Assembly (NCBI GenBank): GCA_905373295.1
Contig: CAJPSJ010000130.1
Location: forward strand, 1-5,678
Direction: 5' to 3'
DNA from: an uncultured Campylobacter sp.
Lineage (GTDB): Bacteria; Campylobacterota; Campylobacteria; Campylobacterales; Campylobacteraceae
Length of the DNA: 5,678 nt
This document shows positions 1 through 4,620 of the stretch, piece after piece. Below the pieces are notes generated by a model. It did not search any database. It worked only from the letters and a program-made list of their open reading frames with translations, and had not been told where the DNA came from. The translations under genes and the position numbers were made by a program. How positions within the stretch are numbered: position 1 is the first letter of the stretch; every line of letters begins with the position of its first letter.

Positions 1-21
1 CCGCGCCTTAGTTTTATGCCC

Positions 22-165
22 GCAAAATTTAATCGCGCCGTAAAAAGTCGGTCTGCCGCGTAAAATTTAGCGGCGCGGCGAAAGAGGGGTCTGTCTCGCA
101 AAGCGGTGCTGCATAAAATTTAACCGCATCGCAAAAGCTACTCCGCTGCGCAAAATTTAACCGCG
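22..165. repeat. Degenerate direct repeats with AAAATTTA core
   Basis: Four imperfect units each carry an AAAATTT core (24-30, 62-68, 115-121, 152-158) framed by GC-rich text such as CTGCGC before the core and ACCGC after it. Most units are followed by an A-rich stretch and a CTC or GTC. Core spacings are 38, 53 and 37 bp, so the period is about 37 bp with one unit lengthened by about 16 bp. The block occupies the whole stretch downstream of the DUF4139 gene. I see no open frame with a ribosome binding site here. A weak 5-bp stem (164-168 with 175-179) lies at the 3' end of that gene but lacks a T-tract, so I do not call a terminator. Function is unknown. Confidence 0.5.
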
Positions 166-179
166 AGCGCCAAAGCTCG

Positions 180-1616
180 TTATTTCTTCGGTTTGCTTAG
201 CTCGTAGCCGAAGCGGATCTTTTTGCTCTCGCCCGGCTTTAGCTCGAAGTCCCAACTAAGCAGTCCGTCCTTACCGAGGCTATTTTGCTCGGGCGAGTTT
301 TTCAGCGCGACCTTTACGTCTTCATGCGTCGAAACGGGCGCTCGCTCTTGCAAAACCACGTTCCACGCGCGCTTGGAGCTATTTTTGATCTCGTAATCCC
401 AAGCCATGGAATTTTTGCTTTCGCCGCCGAAAAAGGAGTTTTTCGTGAAATTGTTCGCCTGCTCTTTTTTAACTTCGATCAGGCTGTTTTTACCCAGATA
501 TGCCGTAGCCTCGGCGTTTGCGGCAAAGCCTAGATGCACGAGCCCGATCTGCACGCCGTCGAGCTTTATTAGTGTTTCGCTCTCTTCTATGCTTCTTTCG
601 GGGTTAAATTTAGCCCGCACGTAAGCCGCCTCGCTGCCGTAGCCGTCGATGAGCAGATCAAATTTCGCATCCAGATTCTGTTTATCGAAGCTAAACTCGC
701 CCGCCTCGCCTGCCTTGAGGCTTACGCCGCTAATTTTCCACACCTTTGAGAGCGAGCTTTCGATATTCGAGCCCGTCCTTGCATACGACGATCTAGCCTC
801 CGCCGCAGGCGCCCTCTGCATATCCGCCACCTCTAGCATCACGTCCTTTTTATAATCCGCTGCGAGCTCGGGTTCTACAGGCTCGCCCTCATACCACGGG
901 TAAAACGGCTGCGGCGCGGTCTGCGAGGAGTATTCGTAAGGATACAGCGCGATCGTTAAATTCGCTAGCTCGGCGTTTAGCGGATTTTGCACCGAGAGCT
1001 TTTGCGCAACCTCGATTTTGCCGCTAGCAAGATCGGCAGAGAGCTCGTTGTGCGTGTAGGCGCTTACGTCAACGGGGTAGTTGATCTTAACGAAGTTCGG
1101 ATCGCAGCCAAAGTTCGCGTTTAAGCGGCGCTCGTTCTTGATCCGGTATTTTGAAATTTTCTCTTTGAGCTTTCCGATCTGCTCGTCCGTCTTTGAAATT
1201 TCGCCCGCTACGAGCAAGACCTCGTCGTAAACTTTTTGCGAATCCGCCTTTAGGCTTGCCAGGCTTCTATCTTTTAAGCTCGCAAAATCGCTTAAAAAGC
1301 GCTGCTGCGCCTTAAGCGCGACCAGGCGGTCGCTTAGCTCGCGCAAGCTCTTTTCGTCCGCCTCTTTTTTGGCGAATTCCGCGTTTTTCACGGGCTCGCT
1401 CTCTCCCAAAGATAATTCGCGCACTTCGCAAGAGCCCGCGATCTCGATGCTGCGGATATCCAAGTACTCCGGCACGTTCACGCTGAAGTTTGATTTTTGC
1501 GCGCCGAAGCTTTGGTGCAAGAAGGCGGAGTTCGCGTAGATCTCAAGGCTATTTTCCTGCGCGCTTAAATTTACGGCAAGCGCCGCAGCTGCGCTTAAAA
1601 GAACTATTTTTTTCAT
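180..1616 (-). CDS. Exported DUF4139 domain protein (MuiA-like)
   Basis: This is a 478-residue periplasmic or envelope protein of unknown biochemical role. Residues 1-19 form a classical Sec signal peptide: MKK, then a hydrophobic Ala/Leu/Val core, with likely cleavage after NLSA. Residues about 22-75 resemble the DUF4140 N-terminal beta domain. Residues about 80-163 are rich in Lys, Glu, Leu and Ala and predict as a coiled coil. Residues about 175-478 match the DUF4139 beta domain, including the typical ending with LKPGE, then a GYEL strand and a Lys-rich tail. Two cysteines only, C63 and C171, bracket the coiled coil. The ATG is fixed by AAGGAGT (1621-1627) five bases upstream and by the signal peptide. 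The family is annotated as mucoidy inhibitor A-like by homology, but no enzymatic function is established. It appears monocistronic: 376 bp separate it from the ABC operon upstream. The domain call is made by eye from family resemblance. Confidence 0.87.
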   Translation of the reverse strand: MKKIVLLSAAAALAVNLSAQENSLEIYANSAFLHQSFGAQKSNFSVNVPEYLDIRSIEIAGSCEVRELSLGESEPVKNAEFAKKEADEKSLRELSDRLVALKAQQRFLSDFASLKDRSLASLKADSQKVYDEVLLVAGEISKTDEQIGKLKEKISKYRIKNERRLNANFGCDPNFVKINYPVDVSAYTHNELSADLASGKIEVAQKLSVQNPLNAELANLTIALYPYEYSSQTAPQPFYPWYEGEPVEPELAADYKKDVMLEVADMQRAPAAEARSSYARTGSNIESSLSKVWKISGVSLKAGEAGEFSFDKQNLDAKFDLLIDGYGSEAAYVRAKFNPERSIEESETLIKLDGVQIGLVHLGFAANAEATAYLGKNSLIEVKKEQANNFTKNSFFGGESKNSMAWDYEIKNSSKRAWNVVLQERAPVSTHEDVKVALKNSPEQNSLGKDGLLSWDFELKPGESKKIRFGYELSKPKK

Positions 1617-1641
1617 TTTTACTCCTTAAAAATTTTACGTA

Positions 1642-1647
1642 ATTGTA
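1642..1647 (-). promoter_or_regulatory. Possible -10 box for the DUF4139 gene
   Basis: On the minus strand the hexamer TACAAT (five of six matches to TATAAT) lies 25 bases upstream of the ATG, leaving room for a start near 1635 and the AAGGAGT ribosome binding site. Upstream are A/T runs rather than a recognisable -35 box, as is usual for sigma-70 promoters in Campylobacter. Position and sequence are suggestive only. Confidence 0.32.
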
Positions 1648-1717
1648 ACGATAAATTTTGATTTTTATGCTTAAAATTCGGAACGAATTTTAAAATTCCG
1701 ACCACGCCGCCCGCTTT

Positions 1718-1733
1718 GAAATTTTAAAATTTC
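1718..1733. repeat. Perfect 16-bp AT-rich palindrome
   Basis: The sequence GAAATTTTAAAATTTC is a perfect self-complementary palindrome. Its AATTTTAAAATT core also occurs at about 1686-1697, 1887-1898 and 4304-4315, in intergenic DNA. It could be a nucleoid-protein site or simply the favoured AT word of this genome. Confidence 0.55.
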
Positions 1734-1809
1734 GCCGCCGTAAAAACTCCGCCGCAGACGCTAAAATTTTACCGCCGCTAGCGCCTGCAAACACTTTCAC
1801 TATCGCGAC

Positions 1810-1835
1810 TAAACCGATAAAATTTTAAATTTACG
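1810..1835. repeat. Direct repeat TAAACCGATAA, copy 1
   Basis: An 11-bp perfect core (TAAACCGATAA, 1810-1820) followed by an A/T run ending in TTTACG. A second copy with the same core and ending lies 67 bp further on at 1877-1903. The two flank hairpin repeat copy A. Confidence 0.55.
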
Positions 1836-1846
1836 AAGCTTCTATT

Positions 1847-1880
1847 GCAAGGATGAGCTCTGCTCGTCCGCGAAGTTAAA
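1847..1880. repeat. Hairpin repeat, copy A
   Basis: This 34-bp element begins GCAAGGATGAGC and ends CTCGTCCGCGAAGTTAAA. It differs from copy B (1958-1990) at three positions plus one single-base indel. Its hairpin is weakened compared with copy B by the T and CT changes near the centre. The two copies begin 111 bp apart. The overlap with the ABC operon end suggests a dispersed genomic element rather than part of a gene. Confidence 0.6.
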
Positions 1881-1903
1881 CCGATAAATTTTAAAATTTT
1901 ACG
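1877..1903. repeat. Direct repeat TAAACCGATAA, copy 2
   Basis: Second copy of the 11-bp core (1877-1887) with an A/T run ending TTTTACG. It overlaps the last bases of hairpin repeat copy A. The rest of the element varies from copy 1 by small changes in the A/T run. Confidence 0.55.
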
Positions 1904-1935
1904 CAGTAAAATTTCTGTAACTTTAGGTGGGTGTA

Positions 1936-1980
1936 GGGAGTGCTTGCACTCCCGCTCGCAAGGACGAGCTTAGCTCGTCC
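1936..1980 (-). terminator. Tandem GC-rich hairpins after the ABC operon
   Basis: Reading the minus strand, the ATPase stop is followed first by the GGACGAGC/GCTCGTCC hairpin (1962-1980) and then by a second hairpin, GGGAGTG/CACTCCC with a four-base loop (1936-1953). Neither is followed by a T-tract, so this is not a textbook intrinsic terminator. The two stems could still slow polymerase, insulate the operon from the next gene or protect the 3' end of the mRNA. Confidence 0.38.
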
Positions 1981-1990
1981 GCGAAGTAAA
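1958..1990. repeat. Hairpin repeat, copy B
   Basis: This 33-bp copy begins GCAAGGACGAGC and ends CTCGTCCGCGAAGTAAA. GGACGAGC (1962-1969) pairs with GCTCGTCC (1973-1980) around a TTA loop, and CGC/GCG pairs extend the stem past a two-base bulge. It ends two bases from the ABC ATPase stop codon. It is 90% or more like copy A. Confidence 0.65.
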
Positions 1991-1992
1991 GA

Positions 1993-2769
1993 CTAGAATG
2001 GATACGTCAAGCAGCAGACGCGACCGACCTTTTCGTTGTAGCTGACGTCAAGCTTCAGATCGTATAGTTTGCTTAAAATTTCGCTCTTTATGATCTGCTC
2101 GGCCTTGCCGTATGCGACCTCGCCGCCGCCTTTTACGAGCGCGACGTATCCGCCCAAAAGCAGCGCGAAGTCCGGATTGTGCGTGGCTAAAACGACGGTG
2201 TAGCCGTTTTTGAGAAGCTCCTTCGTGGCACGGAGGAATTTGTATTGGTTGGCAAAGTCTAACGCCGAGGTGGGCTCGTCGAAGATCACGATCTTCGGCT
2301 CGCTGCAAAGGGCGCGCGCGATGGACGCCATCTGCCTCTGGCCGCCGCTTAGGCGCGTGATGATCTTGTCTTTTAGGTGCCAAATTTCAAGCATTTTCAT
2401 GTAGCGCTGCGCGAGCTTGTAGTCGTTTTCGCTCGGCTGCGAAAAGATCCCTATATGCGCCGTGCGCCCCATCAAGACGTACTCAAAGACGCTGTAGTCG
2501 TACTCGCAGACCTCGCTTTGCGAGACATAGCCGATGATCTCGGCGCGCCCTTTGGCGCTAAGGCTCGCCATATCCTTGCCGTCGATTGAAATTTTACCGC
2601 GCAGGGGCGTAAGCGTGCCGCTGATTAAATTTAAAAGCGTCGATTTGCCCGCGCCGTTTTGCCCCAAAATCGTCAGCATCGCGCCCGCTTCGAGGTTTAA
2701 ATTCACGTCGTGTAGCGTCAGAGGGGCGGATTTTACGTAGCCGAAGTCTAAGCTCTCAACCCTAACCAT
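1993..2769 (-). CDS. FecCD-family ABC importer ATP-binding protein
   Basis: This 258-residue cytoplasmic ATPase would power uptake through the permease encoded just upstream. All nucleotide-binding motifs are intact: Walker A GQNGAGKST (36-44), Q-loop glutamine in YVSQ (84), signature LSGGQRQ (140-146), Walker B ending FDEP (163-166), D-loop SALD (168-171) and H-loop histidine 197 in ATHNPD. Length and motif wording fit the FecE/FepC/BtuD group, which serves importers of iron chelates, haem, cobalamin and in some species nickel. Substrate cannot be read from the ATPase. The ATG (2767-2769) has AAGGA six bases upstream and lies inside the end of the permease gene, an 8-bp overlap that suggests translational coupling. 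A Cys-Cys pair (252-253) near the C-terminus is unusual for the family and of unknown meaning. The stop lies beside hairpin repeat copy B. Confidence 0.93.
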   Translation of the reverse strand: MVRVESLDFGYVKSAPLTLHDVNLNLEAGAMLTILGQNGAGKSTLLNLISGTLTPLRGKISIDGKDMASLSAKGRAEIIGYVSQSEVCEYDYSVFEYVLMGRTAHIGIFSQPSENDYKLAQRYMKMLEIWHLKDKIITRLSGGQRQMASIARALCSEPKIVIFDEPTSALDFANQYKFLRATKELLKNGYTVVLATHNPDFALLLGGYVALVKGGGEVAYGKAEQIIKSEILSKLYDLKLDVSYNEKVGRVCCLTYPF

Positions 2770-3754
2770 TTAGCTTCCTTTTGTTTTTAAGCAAGATGAA
2801 TATAAAAAATAGCGTGCCGATAAAGCCCGTAAGCACCCCCAGCGGGATCTCGCTTTGATTTATGCTGCGCGCTACGTCGTCTACGATGAGCACGAAGATC
2901 GCGCTTAAAAATATGCTCGCCGGGATCGCCTTGGTGTTGCTCACGCCCACGATCATACGCGTTAGATGCGGCATCAAAAGCCCCACCCACGCGACTATGC
3001 CGCTGATACACACGCTGCTTGCGGTTAGCAGCGTCGCGCAGACGATGATGATGCCTCGCTCCATGACGACGTTTACGCCCAGCTTCGCCGCAGTCGCATC
3101 GCCCATGGATAGGACGTTTATGCGGTAGCTCATCAGTACCAAGATAGCGATACAAACCCCCATCACCGGCGCTATCATCGCTAGCACGCTAGGATCGACC
3201 TTCGCGAGGCTTCCTAGCTGCCAATACACGATGTCTGCAAGCTTCGTCTCGGGATCGGCCATAAATTTTAAAAATCCGATCAGTGCGCCCATCAGACCGC
3301 TTACGATGATGCCCGCAAGCACGAGCATTATGGTGGCGCTGGAACGCAGCGCGCGCGTGATCAGAAGCGTAATGCAAACCGCCGTAAGCCCGAAAACGAA
3401 GGCGAAAAGCTGGATCAAAAGGATGTTTAGATCAAGCAAGATCGCGATCGCTGCGCCCACGCAAGCTCCGGCGCTGACGCCTAAGAGATCTGGGGAGACG
3501 AGCTGGTTTTTAAAGACGCCCTGATACGCCGTGCCGCTGATGCCCAGCGCCGCGCCCACGAGCACCGCGGCGATGATGCGCGGCAAGCGCACCTGCATGA
3601 TGACGTTGTGGACGTTTTGCGCTACTTCGCCACCGCTAAGCGCTTTTAACACCTCGGCGATGCTTAGGCCGAAGCGCCCTATACAAAGCGATATCGCAAT
3701 CGTCGCAATCGTCGCCAGTATCAGCAGCACGAGCATAAATTTAAAATTTTTCAT
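2762..3754 (-). CDS. FecCD-family ABC importer permease
   Basis: This 330-residue inner-membrane permease has about nine or ten hydrophobic segments and the usual family length. It would form a homodimer with two copies of the ATPase encoded next. Family blocks are visible: RLPRIIAAVLVGAALG with SGTAYQGVFKNQL (56-85) after the first membrane helix; a coupling region GDATAAKLGV (218-227); SGIVAWVGLLMPHLTRMIVG (251-270), matching the usual G-FVGL-PH--R block; and EIPLGVLTGFIGTLFF (302-317) near the C-terminus, where the usual Pro before the FF is Leu. The start is supported by AAGGGAAGG just upstream of the ATG and by a hydrophobic first helix. No periplasmic binding protein gene lies on either side, as with the two-gene fecD-fecE locus of Helicobacter pylori. 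Substrate is unassigned: iron siderophore, haem, cobalamin and nickel are all possible for the family. Confidence 0.92.
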   Translation of the reverse strand: MKNFKFMLVLLILATIATIAISLCIGRFGLSIAEVLKALSGGEVAQNVHNVIMQVRLPRIIAAVLVGAALGISGTAYQGVFKNQLVSPDLLGVSAGACVGAAIAILLDLNILLIQLFAFVFGLTAVCITLLITRALRSSATIMLVLAGIIVSGLMGALIGFLKFMADPETKLADIVYWQLGSLAKVDPSVLAMIAPVMGVCIAILVLMSYRINVLSMGDATAAKLGVNVVMERGIIIVCATLLTASSVCISGIVAWVGLLMPHLTRMIVGVSNTKAIPASIFLSAIFVLIVDDVARSINQSEIPLGVLTGFIGTLFFIFILLKNKRKLNG

Positions 3755-3932
3755 ACCTTCCCTTGCTTTAAATTTTTATCTTTTGCCTTAAATTTAAGCT
3801 TTGAAATTTCGCCTCGTTGAAACCTGCTTAAAATTCCGCTTTCTAACTCGTAGGCGAAAGGCTTGCGGTAAAATTCCTTCGTGATAGCTCCAAGATCAAT
3901 ATTTTAGAAAAGATCCGGATGAAAATTTTAGC

Positions 3933-3995
3933 CGCCTGCAATTTGTAGTGACGCCCTCGTGCCCGTGCGGTCCCAGCCAAAAATGTTTGCAGGCG
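3933..3995. repeat. 9-bp inverted repeat CGCCTGCAA / TTGCAGGCG
   Basis: The arms at 3933-3941 and 3987-3995 are perfect complements, 45 bases apart. In a minus-strand transcript they could form the closing helix of a domain that also contains GC-rich inner sequence. This supports, but does not prove, a structured RNA. Confidence 0.5.
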
Positions 3996-4024
3996 CAGCA
4001 CAGACGCGCTTTTGCCGCACCGCC

Positions 4025-4129
4025 TCAAGCTGCCAAACGCAGGACTTGGCAGCAGAGCAGTGCCTCCGCCTCGCACGACGTCTTCAACCGATGATGACGC
4101 AGTGGCTGCAGCGACTTTGATTTATACAT
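4025..4129 (-). CDS. Possible short peptide of 34 residues
   Basis: An ATG at 4127-4129 is preceded by AAGGA with a five-base spacer and, about 24 bases upstream, by an extended -10 box, so the start region looks functional. The frame runs 34 codons (starting MYKSKSLQPLRHHR, with a Cys-Cys pair at 26-27) to a TGA at 4025-4027. The product resembles nothing I recognise. It has no signal peptide and reads like out-of-frame translation of GC-rich DNA. It may be a leader peptide, the start of a frameshifted gene or a chance frame inside a structured RNA. Confidence 0.22.
   Translation of the reverse strand: MYKSKSLQPLRHHRLKTSCEAEALLCCQVLRLAA
4029..4053. repeat. Hairpin GCTGCCAA / TTGGCAGC
   Basis: Eight perfect pairs (4029-4036 with 4046-4053) enclose a nine-base loop. 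A further G-U pair is possible on the minus-strand RNA. No T-tract follows in either direction, so it is not a terminator. Confidence 0.55.
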
Positions 4130-4152
4130 CTAAATCCTTAAACAGATGTGGC

Positions 4153-4161
4153 ATTTTAGCA
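4153..4161 (-). promoter_or_regulatory. Extended -10 promoter (TGC-TAAAAT)
   Basis: The minus strand reads TGCTAAAAT, an extended -10 element (TGn plus a five-of-six match to TATAAT). Expected transcription start is about 4146, followed by the AAGGA ribosome binding site at 4135-4139. The -35 position reads TAAAAA, which is weak, but extended -10 promoters and Campylobacter promoters tolerate this. It may drive the GC-island RNA and perhaps read on into the ABC operon, for which I see no better promoter. Confidence 0.45.
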
Positions 4162-4164
4162 CAT

Positions 4165-4185
4165 ATCATATTAAATTTTTATGAT
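4165..4185. promoter_or_regulatory. Operator-like inverted repeat ATCATA-N9-TATGAT
   Basis: Perfect 6-bp arms (4165-4170 and 4180-4185) flank a nine-base AT spacer. The element covers the -35/spacer zone of the putative promoter at 4153-4161, which is where a repressor would act. It does not fit the Campylobacter Fur box or the Helicobacter NikR site as I know them, so no regulator is proposed. Confidence 0.35.
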
Positions 4186-4298
4186 TTCGGCTTTCATATA
4201 CGCGAGCGAATCTAATGGCGTGCAGCTCCGTGTAATAAGGCTTTTAAGCGGAATTTAGCTTGTGGATTTCAGATGAGCGCCTACGAAATTTACGCCAA

Positions 4299-4320
4299 GA
4301 TGGAATTTTAAAATTTCATC
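4299..4320. repeat. 22-bp near-palindrome with AATTTTAAAATT core
   Basis: GATGG and TTCATC-type arms flank AATTTTAAAATT. All positions pair except one G-T. It lies in non-coding DNA between the cooS terminator and the promoter region. It resembles the 1718-1733 palindrome. Confidence 0.5.
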
Positions 4321-4576
4321 CTTTCGCGAAAGATGCGCTTAAGCTCGATGGCGGAATTTGCCCGGCTAAATTTCGCCTATTTAGCAGCAGACGCAGCGCG
4401 CGGCAAAATTTTACGTAGGATTTGAAGATTTGATTTAAAATTCCACGAACGGATACTGCGCGAAAATTTTCTCTTTATTTGATCGCGATTTTGCTAGCCA
4501 CTTAGTCGTAGAATTTTACTGCTCGTTTAGCTGTGGGATTTTATTTGCCCGCAAGGGGTTAAATTTTATCATGAAA

Positions 4577-4605
4577 TTTCGCATCGCTTAAAATGCGATG
4601 CGAAA
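4577..4605 (-). terminator. Hairpin terminator after cooS
   Basis: An 11-bp perfect stem (TTTCGCATCGC at 4577-4587 with its complement at 4595-4605) encloses a seven-base ATTTTAA loop. It begins 15 bases past the cooS stop. On the minus strand the stem ends in GCGAAA and is followed by TTTCATGATAAAATTT, so the T-tract is short, but stem strength and position fit an intrinsic terminator. Confidence 0.6.
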
Positions 4606-4620
4606 CGAATCCGTCCGTCG

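Larger units (their letters stand above)
1617..1992. other. Repeat-rich intergenic region, no gene seen
   Basis: I see no credible coding sequence in these 376 bp. The part next to the DUF4139 gene (1617-1680) is AT-rich and holds its promoter and ribosome binding site. The middle (1680-1800) alternates AATTTTAAAATT words with CGCC-rich segments. The part next to the ABC operon (1800-1990) holds two kinds of direct repeat and two GC-rich hairpins, listed separately. Confidence 0.6.
3931..4146 (-). ncRNA. Candidate structured leader or small RNA (GC island)
   Basis: By hand count, 3931-4120 is about 62% GC, against about 37% on the low-coordinate side and about 25% on the other. On the minus strand it follows an extended -10 promoter, with an expected start near 4146. 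It contains an 8-bp hairpin (4029-4036 with 4046-4053) and a 9-bp perfect long-range pairing (3933-3941 with 3987-3995). It could be the 5' leader of the ABC operon, an independent small RNA or the relic of a gene. I compared it by eye with the cobalamin, TPP, FMN, SAM, Moco and NiCo riboswitches and with SRP, RNase P and tmRNA, and found no match. The 3' end is not defined. Confidence 0.28.
3755..4620. other. Long intergenic region with a GC-rich island
   Basis: These 866 bp between the CooS gene and the ABC operon hold no recognisable protein. 3755-3930 is AT-rich and contains the permease ribosome binding site and a CTTAAATTTAAG palindrome (3787-3798). I find no convincing -10/-35 pair there. 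3931-4120 is the GC island. 4121-4200 is about 25% GC and holds the promoter and operator-like repeat. 4200-4576 alternates AAATTT words with GC-rich words and shows only short, poorly started open frames. 4577-4605 is a terminator hairpin. Confidence 0.55.

Noticed and set aside
3755..3840. Promoter directly upstream of the permease gene
   Set aside because: Several AT-rich hexamers exist, but none gives a TATAAT-like -10 at a sensible distance with supporting context, so none is called.
3843..4076. Open frame of 77 codons on the minus strand starting with GTG
   Set aside because: No ribosome binding site at the GTG, no recognisable domain, and Arg/Ala-rich composition typical of an accidental frame in GC-rich DNA.
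4055..4120. GroEL-like fragment: minus-strand frame reading IKVAAATASSSVEDVVRGGG, similar to two separated GroEL pieces
   Set aside because: The resemblance is short, needs an internal deletion of about 18 residues, and fails on both sides. A stop precedes it directly. Chance in a GC-rich region is more likely.
4060..4127. Possible selenocysteine reading through TGA in the minus-strand frame CSHCVIIG
   Set aside because: No convincing SECIS hairpin follows the TGA, and the frame has no start codon of its own.
3933..4129. Cobalamin riboswitch suggested by GCCACTG on the minus strand at about 4101
   Set aside because: Only that short word matches. The upstream helices and the B12 box with its GGAGACC-type sequence are absent, and only about 40 bases lie between the promoter and the word.
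4012..4215. Open frame of 67 codons on the plus strand
   Set aside because: It has no ribosome binding site or plus-strand promoter I can see, spans the GC island and its AT flank with no domain, and runs opposite to the promoter found there.
4248..4418. Plus-strand frame open for 56 codons (begins AEFSLWISDERLRN)
   Set aside because: No ATG start, only an internal TTG without a good ribosome binding site. It does not resemble a known protein. It could be a relic, but evidence is lacking.
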